Position numbers and translations under genes: made by a program. A model generated the notes under the pieces. The model ran no database searches. It saw nothing but the letters and a program-made list of their open reading frames with translations, and was not told the DNA's origin. This document shows, piece after piece, positions 52,739 through 62,879 of a stretch of 64,000 nucleotides of DNA. Numbering within the stretch: position 1 is the first letter of the stretch; each line of letters starts with the position of its first letter. The stretch lies in NCBI GenBank assembly GCA_003248965.1, contig QFQU01000011.1, positions 124,001 through 188,000 on the forward strand, given 5' to 3'. Origin of the DNA: Brevundimonas sp. Lineage in GTDB: Bacteria > Pseudomonadota > Alphaproteobacteria > Caulobacterales > Caulobacteraceae.

Positions 52739-53806
52739 TCAGGCTTCGGTGAGCGCTGCAGCCGGTCGGGGCGGCTGACTGCGCTGCCAGTTCGAGCCAT
52801 AGCGTGTGTACTGCGGCGGAACCGGCAGGGGCGTGCGCAAGTCGTCCGCAGCCGCCCGGGCCCAGAACGGCTCCTTGAGGATCTCGCGTCCGATCAGGAC
52901 GATATCCGCACGGCCATTCTGGAGGATTTCCTCGGCCTGCCGACCCGTTTCGATCAGACCGACGGCGCCGGTCTTGATGCCGACCTCGCGTCGGATCTTC
53001 TCTGCGGCGGGTACCTGATAGTTGGGGTAGCTCTCGACCTTGATCATCGCCGTGCCGCCCGATGAGCAGTCGATGAGGTCTATGCCGCGTTCCTTCATCC
53101 ATTTTCCATAGATGACGAAATCGTCCGGAGTATTGCCGCCTTCGACATAGTCGGTGGACGAGATGCGCAGGAACAGAGGACCGTCCCACTGCGAGCGCAC
53201 CGCGTCGATCACTTCGCCGACAATGCGGAAGCGGTTTTCATGGTTGCCGCCGTATTCGTCAGTGCGGTGATTTGTAAGCGGCGACAGGAATCCATTGAGC
53301 AGATAACCATGCGCGGTGTGGATCTCGATGACGTCGAACCCGGCTTCCTTGGCGCGGCGAGCGCCCTGGCCGAAGGCTTCGACGACTTCCTTGATGCCTT
53401 CAGTCGTCAGCGCCTCGGGAACGCGCGACTCGGGCGTGAACGGAATAGCAGAGGCCGCGACAGCGCGGCCGTCAACGCCGAGTTGACGACCAGCATGGCC
53501 CAGCTGGCATCCTGCCTTGGCGTCGAAACGGTGAATGATCTCGACCATGCGGGACAGACCCGGCACCTGATCCTCATTCCAGATACCAATATCTCCAGGA
53601 CCGATGAGGCCATTGTCCATTATGGCGGTCGTCTCGAGGAATATCAGGCCTGCTCCGCCCAGCGCTCGTGCCCCGTAATGGACGAGATGGAAGTCGCTGA
53701 TGCATCCGTCTTCGCCGGCCGAGTGCATGCACATCGGCGACATGGCGATCCGGTTCTTGAACTCGGCGCCTCGGATCGTGATGGGGGAGAAAAGTTTAGC
53801 GGACAT
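52739..53806 (-). CDS. Old Yellow Enzyme family NADH:flavin oxidoreductase (YqjM-like)
   Basis: This 355-residue FMN enzyme shows the OYE pattern: LFSPITIRGAEFKNRIAMSP, the substrate-binding GHAGRQ, the IEIHTAHGYLLNGFLSP core and the phosphate-binding ADIVLIGREILKEP end. It reduces activated alkenes, which fits the neighbouring enone/quinone reductase. ATG 53806 gives the standard N-terminus. Confidence 0.92.
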   Translation of the reverse strand: MSAKLFSPITIRGAEFKNRIAMSPMCMHSAGEDGCISDFHLVHYGARALGGAGLIFLETTAIMDNGLIGPGDIGIWNEDQVPGLSRMVEIIHRFDAKAGCQLGHAGRQLGVDGRAVAASAIPFTPESRVPEALTTEGIKEVVEAFGQGARRAKEAGFDVIEIHTAHGYLLNGFLSPLTNHRTDEYGGNHENRFRIVGEVIDAVRSQWDGPLFLRISSTDYVEGGNTPDDFVIYGKWMKERGIDLIDCSSGGTAMIKVESYPNYQVPAAEKIRREVGIKTGAVGLIETGRQAEEILQNGRADIVLIGREILKEPFWARAAADDLRTPLPVPPQYTRYGSNWQRSQPPRPAAALTEA

Positions 53807-54073
53807 TCGACTGATCTTCCTTGCGACACTGTGTCGGATGCGAAGGAAGTAAAGCCCAGCCCAAATGAAACAATACGACAAAAAATCGCCAGTACTTCAC
53901 TAAGAGATAGTGTCCTTTCGCGCTTCGAAGAACTGCCGCACGCTCCCTGACCCTTTTACCGCACCGGATCGCTACGACGGGTCCGCCAAGGCCTGGGTGA
54001 GAGCGACGCCCGAAGGCTCAGGCGATCAGGCGTGGATCAAGGAGGATCAGAATCGAGCCGGACCTCATTGACA

Positions 54074-55231
54074 TCAGGCCGCGCTGGACACTGGCTCCAG
54101 ACCGAGTTCCTCAAGAATCGCCCGATTATGTTCGCCCACGGCAGGCACGGGGTCCATGCGGGGCGCGTCAGCCTGCGATTGACCTGGCGGCAGCAGGGCC
54201 GGGATCGGCCCGGCGGGCGTCTCGACCAGGGTCCAGCGGCTGCGCGCCTTCAGCTGCGGATGATCCCAGACCTGTTTCATATCGTTGACGCGCGCATTGG
54301 CGATTCCAGCCGCATCAAGCCGCGCTACGACCTCGTCGGCGGTCAGGCGCGCGAACACCGCCTCGATGATGGCCTTCAGCACATCGCGGTTGGCGCTACG
54401 CTGCGAGTTGCGTGCGAAGCGTGGATCATCGGTCAACTCGGGGCGCTCCAGTACGGTCGCGCAGAAAGCCGCCCATTCGCGGTCGTTCTGGATGCCCAAC
54501 ATGACCGAAAGGCCGTCGCCCGCCGGAAAGGGCCCATAAGGGAAGATGGTCGCATGGGCCGCGCCGACCCGCGGCGGCGCCTCCGCGCCCTCAAAGGCGT
54601 AGTAAAGTGGAAAACTCATCCACTCGACCATGCATTCGAGCATGGAGACGTCGATCTGCTTGCCCTTGCCCGTCTGTCCCCGGGCGATCAGCGCCGCCAG
54701 GATATTGGAGTAGGCGTACATGCCTGCCGAAATGTCGGCGATGGAGCAACCGGCTTTTGCGGGTTGATCGCCCTCTCCCGTCACGGACAGGAAGCCGGCC
54801 TCACTCTGGATGAGCAGATCGTAGGCCTTCTTGTCCCGGTAAGGCCCATCCGGACCATAGCCGGAGATGTTGCAGACAATCAGCCGCGGAAGCCGCTCTC
54901 GCAGAGCCGCATACGACAGGCCCAGTCGATCGGCGGCGCCCGGCGCCAAGTTCTGGATAAGAACGTCCGCCTTCTCCAACAGGGCCATAAGCACCGCCTG
55001 GCCGTCCGGCGTCTTGACGTCTAGGGCCAGGCTCTCCTTGGAACGGTTTGTCCAGACGAAGTGCGACGCCTGTCCGCGGACACGCTCGTCATAGCCCCGC
55101 GCGAAGTCGCCGGCGCCCGGGCGCTCGATTTTAATGACCCGCGCGCCCAGGTCGGCGAGTTGGCGGGTGCAGAAGGGCGCGGCGATCGCATGTTCGAGCG
55201 ATACGACGGTGACGCCATCCAAGGGACGCAT
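54074..55231 (-). CDS. Class III CoA-transferase (CaiB/Frc family)
   Basis: This 385-residue protein begins MRPLDGVTVVSLEHAIAAPF and has IKIERPGAGDFARGYD, the catalytic Asp region SIADISAGMYAYSNILAAL and LGIQNDREWAAFC, typical of class III transferases. It moves CoA between carboxylic acids. It follows an MFS transporter gene by 11 nt. Given the fumarase and CitE-like genes nearby, a succinyl-CoA:citramalate or similar transfer is possible (inference). Confidence 0.92.
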   Translation of the reverse strand: MRPLDGVTVVSLEHAIAAPFCTRQLADLGARVIKIERPGAGDFARGYDERVRGQASHFVWTNRSKESLALDVKTPDGQAVLMALLEKADVLIQNLAPGAADRLGLSYAALRERLPRLIVCNISGYGPDGPYRDKKAYDLLIQSEAGFLSVTGEGDQPAKAGCSIADISAGMYAYSNILAALIARGQTGKGKQIDVSMLECMVEWMSFPLYYAFEGAEAPPRVGAAHATIFPYGPFPAGDGLSVMLGIQNDREWAAFCATVLERPELTDDPRFARNSQRSANRDVLKAIIEAVFARLTADEVVARLDAAGIANARVNDMKQVWDHPQLKARSRWTLVETPAGPIPALLPPGQSQADAPRMDPVPAVGEHNRAILEELGLEPVSSAA

Positions 55232-55242
55232 GGACAACCCTC

Positions 55243-56601
55243 TTACTCGAGCACGCCGACGACGGAATCCTGAGACGCCTGTTTGACCAGGGTCGCCAGA
55301 ATCCCAGCCACGACGAGCGGAACGGTGAAGATGATGAAGACGATGAAGAGGCCGGTGTCGGCACCGAGAAGCGCGCCGCCGAGCAAGGGGCCCAGCACGG
55401 CCCCGGCGCGTCCGACACCGATGCACCAACCAATGCCGGTGGAGCGAATCTGAGCGGGATAAGCGGCCGCGACCAACGGATAGAGACCGTTGAAACCGCC
55501 TTGGACCGCGAAGCCGATGCCAAAGGCGACGGCAAGGGTGACCGTGACCGTCATCGGCGCGGAGAAGCCGACGAGGGCGACGGCGCCGACCAGCATCATG
55601 ATCAGGACCAGCGGCCGGACATCGAACTTGAACAGAAGCCAGCAGAGGGCCAGACCGCCGATGAAGGCGCCGAGATTGTAGGTGACGCCCGCGAAGATGG
55701 CCTGATCCGGATTGAGCCCCGCCTCGATGGCCAGTTTCGGCACCCAGGCGATCACGAAGTACAAGGTCATGTAGCAGGCGAAAAAGGCCGACCAAAGGAT
55801 GAGGGTCTGCTTCCACTGGCCGTTCTTGAATAGAAGCGCCGCACTGGCGGAGCGGCGTTCTCCGACGTCAGCAAGCGTCGCCAACAGGGGGCGCCCCATC
55901 TTTCCGCGAATGCGATTGATGCGGGCAAGGGCGTTCCTGGGCTGCCGCTTCTCCAGAAACTCCAACGACTCTGGCATCAGCACATAGGCCAGCGGAAGGA
56001 GCAGCAGAGTCGCGACGCCCGCCCCGGACATGAACCAATGCCAAGTCGATTGCGGCAGAAGGAAATAGACCGCCAGACCGGCGAGCATGGCGCCGATCGA
56101 ATAGCCAGCCTGAAGGAGGGCGACGGCGATCGTGCGGTGCCGCGCCGGCGAATATTCCGAGGTGATCGCGGCCATACTGGCCAGAATGGCGCCGATGCCC
56201 AGCCCGACGATGAAGCGCAGCACGATGAGCGTGGTGACATTGGTCGCAAAGCCGCAGGCGATCATCGACAGGCCCATCAGGGCGACGGCGCCGAGGATGA
56301 CCGGACGACGTCCGAGGTGATCGGCGAACGGCGCCAGAGCCAAGGCGCCGATCATCATGCCGAAGATGGCGGCGCTGAACACGACGCCGAGCGCGGCGGC
56401 GCCGACCGACCATTCCGTGGCGATCGACTGGGCGAGATAGGACATCATCAGGATGTCCATGCCGTCGAGCATGTTGAGGATGAAGCACGTCGCCACAGCT
56501 CCGATCTGGAGACGGCTCCATCTGACGCCGAGGCCTTGGGCTTCGGAGCTCGCAAGCGCGGATGCGTCGAGCCCCTTCGCATTCGGATCAGTGGTCGCCA
56601 T
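55243..56601 (-). CDS. MFS transporter, aromatic/organic acid:H+ symporter type
   Basis: This 452-residue protein has 12 predicted helices and family motifs: FILNMLDGMDILMMSYL in helix 1, ADHLGRRPVIL in loop 2-3 and the late LEKRQPRNALARINRI loop. The DGxD signature is that of the AAHS family (4-hydroxybenzoate and similar acids). GGAGG precedes ATG 56601. It probably imports the acid used by the CoA-transferase with which it forms an operon. Confidence 0.9.
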   Translation of the reverse strand: MATTDPNAKGLDASALASSEAQGLGVRWSRLQIGAVATCFILNMLDGMDILMMSYLAQSIATEWSVGAAALGVVFSAAIFGMMIGALALAPFADHLGRRPVILGAVALMGLSMIACGFATNVTTLIVLRFIVGLGIGAILASMAAITSEYSPARHRTIAVALLQAGYSIGAMLAGLAVYFLLPQSTWHWFMSGAGVATLLLLPLAYVLMPESLEFLEKRQPRNALARINRIRGKMGRPLLATLADVGERRSASAALLFKNGQWKQTLILWSAFFACYMTLYFVIAWVPKLAIEAGLNPDQAIFAGVTYNLGAFIGGLALCWLLFKFDVRPLVLIMMLVGAVALVGFSAPMTVTVTLAVAFGIGFAVQGGFNGLYPLVAAAYPAQIRSTGIGWCIGVGRAGAVLGPLLGGALLGADTGLFIVFIIFTVPLVVAGILATLVKQASQDSVVGVLE

Positions 56602-56776
56602 CTGCGCCTCCTGCAGGCCGACGACGGAGCGTCGCGGCACGTTTCCAAGGGCCGGATCTGCGTCCGACTTCGGCCCGGAGACTAGGGCTCGAGACCGTCC
56701 GGGGTCGAATAGGTCCGGCCCCTGCGATCGATAACCGCCACTTATGGATTAAGGCCATGCGAACCGAACTGCGCTA

Positions 56777-57646
56777 TCAGAAGGCGCGCGCAAGGCGGAA
56801 CTGAACACGACGATCCTCGCGCACGCCGTTCTCGACCGAGAGATCCCGGCCCACCTGGGCGAACAGATTGATCCCGGGCGTCACATTGCGCCGCCAGGTC
56901 AACAGGGCAGACAGCGTCGAGGCGCGATCGTCGCGACGAACCCCGTCGAGGGTCGTGCGTCCGCCATGCGCGTAGGCGAGACGAAGACTGCCCTCGTTTG
57001 CAGGATTGAAACGGACCCTCCCCCAGACCTGGACCCGATAGAGCGGCGCGGTTTCGAGCCGCCGCCCCCCGGCCGGATCGTCATTGTCGCCAAACACCAT
57101 CGCGTCGACGGCGCCCTCGATGACATAACGGGACGAAAGCTGCCTGGAGCCGCCAACCTGCAGTGACGCGCGCCAACGGTTCTCGCCGATATTCAGCCCC
57201 CGGTCGGCGTCGTAGTCGCCAACCGGCACGAGCAGATACGGCTCGATGGCCAGGAAGACGCCCTTGTCGCGGTCCTCGTGAAGGAACAGCTGCCCCGTCA
57301 GGATGGTGTCGCCGAGGCCGGACGACGAGCCCAGGTTCGCGCTTGGTCCCGCGCCTTCGGCGCGACCGAAGGGCTGGAAGACCTGAAGATTATAGGTGCG
57401 GCCGGCGAGCTGACCGTAGCGAATGTAGCGCGCCATGACGGTGTAGCGGTCGATGTCGATCGCCGCAGTCTTCTCGCCGCGGACATAGCGTGCGTCTGCA
57501 TGACCGTATTGGACATGCAGTAGGGCGACCTTCGCGCCCGCCGGCGCGGGAATGAAGGCGCCGGCGTCGACGGCCTGCGCCCAAGCGCCCCCGGCCAAGC
57601 CGCAGCCAAGCGCCAACGCGCCCGCGAATGCGGAGATCAATCTCAT
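56777..57646 (-). CDS. MetA-type outer-membrane/transporter protein
   Basis: This 289-residue protein has a signal peptide (ISAFAGALALGCGLAGGAWA) and alternating beta-strand segments ending FRLARAF, resembling the MetA-pathway of phenol degradation family (PF13557), whose members sit next to catabolic genes. It is probably an outer-membrane barrel that admits the substrate. ATG 57646 is chosen because it starts directly at the signal peptide. Confidence 0.75.
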   Translation of the reverse strand: MRLISAFAGALALGCGLAGGAWAQAVDAGAFIPAPAGAKVALLHVQYGHADARYVRGEKTAAIDIDRYTVMARYIRYGQLAGRTYNLQVFQPFGRAEGAGPSANLGSSSGLGDTILTGQLFLHEDRDKGVFLAIEPYLLVPVGDYDADRGLNIGENRWRASLQVGGSRQLSSRYVIEGAVDAMVFGDNDDPAGGRRLETAPLYRVQVWGRVRFNPANEGSLRLAYAHGGRTTLDGVRRDDRASTLSALLTWRRNVTPGINLFAQVGRDLSVENGVREDRRVQFRLARAF

Positions 57647-57790
57647 AGGCGAGTAAGCTCTGTTCCTGTTACCCACGCGGCCGTCTGAGGGGCCTGTTGA
57701 TGGCGAGGGTAGGCCGCATACCGAGGGTGTAAATCGACGATCCGGCAAGTCTGACTTCGCCAATGGCGAAATCTCAGGCTCTGGCCAGAA

Positions 57791-59299
57791 TCACGCGGCG
57801 CTGGTCGTGATCACCGGACGCCGCCACCGAGACGGACCGAGCGTATGGATGCTCTGTCCGTCCGGAGTCACCGCCACGGTGACCGGCATGTCGTGGACCT
57901 CGAATTCGTAGATGGCTTCCATTCCCAGATCTTCGAAGGCGATCACGCGGCTTTGACGTATCGCGCGCGAGACGAGATAGGCTGCGCCGCCGACCGCCGA
58001 AAGATAAGCCCGACCATGCGCCTCGATAGCGGCGATGGCCGCCGGCCCTCGCTCCGCTTTTCCAACCATGGCCACCAACCCCAGGTCGAGCATCATGTCG
58101 GTGAACTTGTCCATACGGGTCGCGGTCGTGGGCCCCGCCGGGCCGACCACCTCGTCACCGACGGGATCGACGGGCCCGACGTAGTAGATCACCCGGTCCT
58201 TGAAGCTGACAGGCAAGGACTCGCCTTTGGCCAGCATCTCGGCGATCCGCTTGTGGGCCGCGTCGCGCCCCGTCAGCATCTTGCCGGACAGAAGCAGTCG
58301 GTCGCCGGGCTTCCAGTCGGACATGGCGTCGGGCGTGAGGCTGTCCAGGTCGATCCGTCGCGCCTGCTCGTCCGGTGACCAGGCCACATCGGGCCAGGCG
58401 TTCAGATCGGGAGGCGGCAGATAGGCGGGACCGGAGCCGTCCAGGGTGAAGTGCGCGTGCCGGGTGGCCGCGCAGTTGGGGATCAGGGCGACGGGCTTTG
58501 AGGCGGCATGGGTGGGCCAGTCGAGGATCTTGACATCCAGCACCGTCGTCAGACCGCCGAGCCCCTGGGCGCCGATGCCCAAGGCGTTGACCTTGTCGTG
58601 CAACTCGATCCGGAGCGCCTCGATCGGAGTTTGGGCGCCCCTCGCCTTCAGCTGGGCCATGTCGATCGGCGCCATCAAAGCCTCCTTGGCCATCACCATG
58701 GCTTTCTCGGCCGTACCGCCGACGCCGATGCCCAGCATGCCCGGCGGGCACCAACCGGCGCCCATAGTCGGCACAGTCTCGATCACCCAGTCGACGAGGG
58801 AGTCTGACGGGTTCAGCATCTTGAACCTGGCCTTGTTCTCCGACCCGCCGCCCTTGGCCGCAACCGTCACCTCCACCCGGTCGCCGGGGACGAGTTCGAC
58901 ATGGGTGACGCTCGGGGTGTTGTCGCGCGTATTCCGCCGCCCGAAGACAGGATCGGAGACGATCGAAGCCCGCAGCGGATTCTCCGGATCGAGATAGGCG
59001 CGCCTGACCCCCTGGTCGATAACGGCCTGAAGGCTTTCATCGCCCGCGAGCGTGCAGGCCTGTCCCCATTTGACGAAGACGGTGACAATGCCCGTGTCCT
59101 GACAGACCGGTCGTTTGCCCTCGGCCGACATGCGGCTGTTGGTCAGGATCTGGGCGATAGCGTCGCGGGCAGCCGGCGACTCCTCCAGCGCATAGGCCTC
59201 GGCCAGGGCGTCGATATAGTCGAGCGGGTGATAAACACTGATGTGCTGCAACGCATCCGCGACGCTGTCGGCTAGATCCTGCGGCTGAATGAGGGTCAT
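57791..59299 (-). CDS. Class I fumarate hydratase / mesaconase-like
   Basis: This 502-residue protein is a one-chain class I, [4Fe-4S] hydratase. Cys-containing motifs are visible: RPVCQDTGIV, GAGWCPPGMLGIGVG and NCAATRHAHF. C-terminal GPAGPTTATRMDKFTD and a swivel domain follow. It hydrates fumarate to malate. Members can also convert mesaconate to citramalate. The catabolic setting favours the latter or a dual use (inference). Confidence 0.92.
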   Translation of the reverse strand: MTLIQPQDLADSVADALQHISVYHPLDYIDALAEAYALEESPAARDAIAQILTNSRMSAEGKRPVCQDTGIVTVFVKWGQACTLAGDESLQAVIDQGVRRAYLDPENPLRASIVSDPVFGRRNTRDNTPSVTHVELVPGDRVEVTVAAKGGGSENKARFKMLNPSDSLVDWVIETVPTMGAGWCPPGMLGIGVGGTAEKAMVMAKEALMAPIDMAQLKARGAQTPIEALRIELHDKVNALGIGAQGLGGLTTVLDVKILDWPTHAASKPVALIPNCAATRHAHFTLDGSGPAYLPPPDLNAWPDVAWSPDEQARRIDLDSLTPDAMSDWKPGDRLLLSGKMLTGRDAAHKRIAEMLAKGESLPVSFKDRVIYYVGPVDPVGDEVVGPAGPTTATRMDKFTDMMLDLGLVAMVGKAERGPAAIAAIEAHGRAYLSAVGGAAYLVSRAIRQSRVIAFEDLGMEAIYEFEVHDMPVTVAVTPDGQSIHTLGPSRWRRPVITTSAA

Positions 59300-59363
59300 G
59301 ACGGATCTCCTGGTCCTGCGAAGACCGGGACGCGTCTCCAAGGCGAGACCACGTCGATAAGGC

Positions 59364-60107
59364 TCAGATGGTGCGTCCGCCGTCCACAGGCAGCTCCACC
59401 CCGGTGATATAGTCAGCGGCCGCCAGATAGAGGGCCGCTTGGGCGACGTCCTCCGGTTCGCAAAAACGACCCAACGGAATCCCGCCCAAGAATTTGGCGC
59501 GATTTTCGGGCGTATCGGGCATGCCCATGAAATCCTCGAGCATGCCGGTCACACCCATGACCGGGCAAATGGCGTTGACGCGAATTTTCCACGGCGCGAG
59601 TTCGACCGCCAGCGACTTGGACAGCATGTTGGCCGCCCCTTTGGAGCCGTTGTACCAGGTCAAACCTGGCCGCGGCCGGATGCCGGCGACCGAACCCACG
59701 TTGAGCATCACGCCGCCGCCGTTGTCGCGCATCGCCGGCACGACGGCGTGGACCATGTGGTAGAGCGACTTCACATTGACGGCGAAGACCCGGTCGAAAG
59801 TGTCCTCGTCGACTTCCAGCAACGGCCTATTCTTGTGAGTGAAACCGGCGTTGTTGACGACAATGTCCGGCACGCCGAAGGATTGGATGGTCGTCGAGAT
59901 AAGGGCGTCGATGTCGGCGCGCTTCGAGACATCGGCGCGCACTGCGATAGCCTTGCCGTCCAGAGACGAGGCCACGGCTTCAGCCTTGTCCAGATTGAGG
60001 TCTGCGATCACGACGCGGGCGCCGTGCTCGACGAAGCGCCGCGCGATGGCTTCGCCGAAGCCGCTGGCCGCACCGGTGACGATGGCGATCTTGTTGTCGA
60101 GGGTCAT
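59364..60107 (-). CDS. Short-chain dehydrogenase/reductase
   Basis: This 247-residue classical SDR has the cofactor motif TGAASGFG, NNAG at about 90, catalytic Ser in LNVGSVAG, YNGSK (YxxxK) and the C-terminal VDGG. An Asp after the second strand (IADLN) suggests NAD preference. It lies between the aldehyde dehydrogenase and fumarase genes in one direction. Substrate unknown. Confidence 0.92.
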   Translation of the reverse strand: MTLDNKIAIVTGAASGFGEAIARRFVEHGARVVIADLNLDKAEAVASSLDGKAIAVRADVSKRADIDALISTTIQSFGVPDIVVNNAGFTHKNRPLLEVDEDTFDRVFAVNVKSLYHMVHAVVPAMRDNGGGVMLNVGSVAGIRPRPGLTWYNGSKGAANMLSKSLAVELAPWKIRVNAICPVMGVTGMLEDFMGMPDTPENRAKFLGGIPLGRFCEPEDVAQAALYLAAADYITGVELPVDGGRTI

Positions 60108-60135
60108 CTGTCGGTCCTTTTCCTGATGCGCCGGA

Positions 60136-61578
60136 TCAGCCGTGATTGAACACGGTCGTCTTGGTTTTGCTGAAATCGTGCAGGGCGGCGAAGCCCTTCT
60201 CCCGGCCGTGGCCGCTCTTGCCGGCGCCGCCGAACGGCAGCTCGATTCCGGCGCCGGCGCCGTAGCAGTTCACGAACAGCTGGCCTGTGCGAACCTTGCG
60301 GCCCAGCCGCATCTGACGTGCGCCGTCGCGGGTCCAGACGGCGGCGACCAAGCCGTAGTCCGTGTCGTTGGCCAAGCGGATGGCGTCGTCCTCTTCATCG
60401 AACGGAAGGGCCACGAGCACGGGGCCGAAAACCTCTTCCCTGGCGATCTCGCTGTCGCGCGGAGTCGGGCCGAACAGGGTAGGCTTGACGTAGAAGCCTT
60501 CGGCCGGCGCGCCCTCGGCGATCTGGCCTTCGGCCAGAACCGGGACCCCGGCGGCCTTCGCACGCTCGATAAAGCCGAGCACACGGGTCTTCTGCTTGGC
60601 GGTAATAATGGGGCCGCAGTCGAGGTCGGCTTCCGGCGCGCCGACGCGCACCTTTCCGAAGGCCTCGGACAGCCGGGCGACAACAGCGTCGTAGATGGAC
60701 CGTTCGACGAGGAGGCGGCTCCCCGCTGAACAGGTCTGGCCGCTGTTCTGGGTGATCGCCTTGACGATGACCGGCACGGCCGCATCGAGGTCCGCGTCAG
60801 CGAAGACGATCTGGGGCGACTTTCCGCCGAGCTCCAGGGTGCAGGTGATATAGTGGTCGGCGCAGAGCTTCTGAATGATCTGGCCGACTTCCGGCGAACC
60901 CGTGAAGGACATGAAGTCGACGCCGGGATGGGCGGCCAGGGCCGCGCCCGAGGCCGCGCCCCGCCCGGTGATGACATTGATCGCGCCTGCGGGGAACCCG
61001 GCTTCGGTGGCCAGTTCCACCAGCAACAGAGCTGTGGCGCAGGCGTCCTCGGCCGGCTTCAACACCGTGGCGTTGCCAACCGCGAGCGCCGGAGCCAGCG
61101 TGCGGCCGAACATCTGGGCCGGGTAGTTCCACGGCAGGATATGGCCGGTGACCCCGTGCGGCTCGGGAATGACGGTGACCGTATAGCCGGCCAGATAGGG
61201 CACCGTCTCGCCGTGCAGCTTGTCGGCCGCACCGCCGTAGAACTCGAAATAGCGCGCCAGGGCGATGATGTCGTTCCGCGCCACGGTGACGGGCTTGCCG
61301 GTGTCGCGCGCTTCGCATTCGGCTAGCCGGTCGGCGTCCCGCAGGATCAGGTCGCCGAACCGTTGCAGGATGCGACCGCGCTCGATCGCCGTGGTCTTGC
61401 CCCAGGCTCCGGTGTCGAATGCGTCCCGCGCCGCCTTTACCGCCGCATCCACGTCCGCCTGCGAACTATCCACGATCTGGCCGATCACCGCGCCGGTCGC
61501 CGGCTCGAAGACGTCCAGCGTCCCGCCGTCCACGGAGCTGGTCCAGGCGCCGTTGATGAAGTTCTTGGGATCGCTCAT
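60136..61578 (-). CDS. NAD(P)-dependent aldehyde dehydrogenase
   Basis: This 480-residue ALDH has the full set of motifs: ILPWNYPAQMFG, FTGSPEVG, the catalytic Glu in LELGGKSPQ, the catalytic Cys in NSGQTCSAGSRL and EVFGPVL. It starts the minus-strand run ALDH-SDR-fumarase and is divergent from lysR, so it is probably LysR-regulated. ATG 61578 gives the standard family length. Confidence 0.94.
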   Translation of the reverse strand: MSDPKNFINGAWTSSVDGGTLDVFEPATGAVIGQIVDSSQADVDAAVKAARDAFDTGAWGKTTAIERGRILQRFGDLILRDADRLAECEARDTGKPVTVARNDIIALARYFEFYGGAADKLHGETVPYLAGYTVTVIPEPHGVTGHILPWNYPAQMFGRTLAPALAVGNATVLKPAEDACATALLLVELATEAGFPAGAINVITGRGAASGAALAAHPGVDFMSFTGSPEVGQIIQKLCADHYITCTLELGGKSPQIVFADADLDAAVPVIVKAITQNSGQTCSAGSRLLVERSIYDAVVARLSEAFGKVRVGAPEADLDCGPIITAKQKTRVLGFIERAKAAGVPVLAEGQIAEGAPAEGFYVKPTLFGPTPRDSEIAREEVFGPVLVALPFDEEDDAIRLANDTDYGLVAAVWTRDGARQMRLGRKVRTGQLFVNCYGAGAGIELPFGGAGKSGHGREKGFAALHDFSKTKTTVFNHG

Positions 61579-61717
61579 GTCGCTTCTCCTGACTGATCGC
61601 CGGAGGAAGACCGCACAGCGCGGCCGCCCCAGGGGGCGGCGTCCTGTCGATATCCTCCCGGCGGCTTCACGCTGCTCTCGTCGATGAGGACGTAGCGTCT
61701 CGCCGTGATAGCGTCTA

Positions 61718-61754
61718 ATAACCGATATGCGCTGAACTGATGCATTGCGGTTAT
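61718..61754. promoter_or_regulatory. Candidate LysR operator overlapping the lysR start
   Basis: ATAACCG (61718-61724) pairs with CGGTTAT (61748-61754). Inside them ATGC (61727-61730) pairs with GCAT (61742-61745), giving a long two-part dyad centred near 61736. It lies in the divergent region between the ALDH operon and lysR and covers the first two bases of the lysR ATG, suggesting autorepression. Confidence 0.6.
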
Positions 61755-62655
61755 GGACCTTCGCCACCTTCGCTATGTGCTCGCGGCCGGAGAGGAGCTC
61801 CACTTCACGCGCGCGGCCCACCGGCTCAATGTCGCCCAGCCGGCGCTAAGCCAACAAATTCGTCAGCTCGAGGACGAGATCGGCGCCCAATTGTTCCACC
61901 GCCTGACCCGCGGCGTAGAGCTCACCGAGGCCGGCCGCGCCTTCCTGCCCTATGCCCGCACATCTCTGGCAGCGGCCGACGAAGCGATCGCGGCCGCCCG
62001 TCGCGCCGCCAAGGGCGAACTCGGCCGCCTCGGGATCGGCTTCACAAGTTCGGCTTCCTTCAACCCCTTGGTGACCCAGGTCATCGGCCGATTCAGGGAC
62101 GCCTATCCCGACATCGAAGTCGAGTTGCGCGAACAAGCGACGACGCCCTTGCTCAGGGCGTTGAAGCAAGGCGATCTTCAGCTGGCCTTCATACGCGCCG
62201 CCGACGACGAGCTTGAGGGTCTACGCCGGGTCGCCCTCCCGGATGAGCCTTTGTGGGCCGCCTTGCCGACCCGGCATCGTCTGGCCTCGCATGACCGGAT
62301 CAGCCTGTCCGAACTGGCCGCTGATCCCTTCATACTCTACCCACGCGACAATGGTCGCCTCCTCTACGACGCGATCATCGCCGCGTGCGGCCGTGCCGGC
62401 TTCAGCCCGCGTATCGCCCAGGAGGCGCCGCAGATGGCTTCCACGGTCAATCTGGTGGCCGCCGGCGTGGGGATCGCCCTCGTCCCGGCGTCCATGCGCC
62501 AGATCCGCTCGCCAGGCGTCGCCTACGCCCAGCTGACGGGGACGCCGCCGGTCGCCGTCCTCAGCCTGGTCCAGGGACCGGACGCCGCCCTGACCCCCGC
62601 TGTACGCAATTTCGTGCGTTGTTTGGATGAGCTGCGGATAGAGGTCGCGCCTTGA
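61753..62655 (+). CDS. LysR-type regulator of the divergent catabolic operon
   Basis: This 300-residue protein has a LysR winged helix (MDLRHLRYVLAAGEELHFTRA starts it; LNVAQPALSQQIRQLEDEIG follows) and a CatM/BenM-like effector domain. It should bind an organic-acid inducer and activate the ALDH operon while repressing itself. No clear Shine-Dalgarno precedes the ATG. Confidence 0.93.
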   Translation: MDLRHLRYVLAAGEELHFTRAAHRLNVAQPALSQQIRQLEDEIGAQLFHRLTRGVELTEAGRAFLPYARTSLAAADEAIAAARRAAKGELGRLGIGFTSSASFNPLVTQVIGRFRDAYPDIEVELREQATTPLLRALKQGDLQLAFIRAADDELEGLRRVALPDEPLWAALPTRHRLASHDRISLSELAADPFILYPRDNGRLLYDAIIAACGRAGFSPRIAQEAPQMASTVNLVAAGVGIALVPASMRQIRSPGVAYAQLTGTPPVAVLSLVQGPDAALTPAVRNFVRCLDELRIEVAP

Positions 62656-62879
62656 GTGTCTGGACCTAGGTCGGCGCCCTGACTGAGCTGCGCCGATGCC
62701 GTGGCTTGTCGCTTTGGGCCAGGCCGAATCCGAGGTGCATGGGTCTGGCCGGGTCCTGCCGCCTGGCGTCCGGTCCAGGCGCGCGCGGCGACCTACGTCT
62801 GAACTGCGATAAGCCGTAGCTATCGATTGCGGGCCGACCGATATTGGACCCGAACACCAATCGCTCTCTAAGTCGGAGC

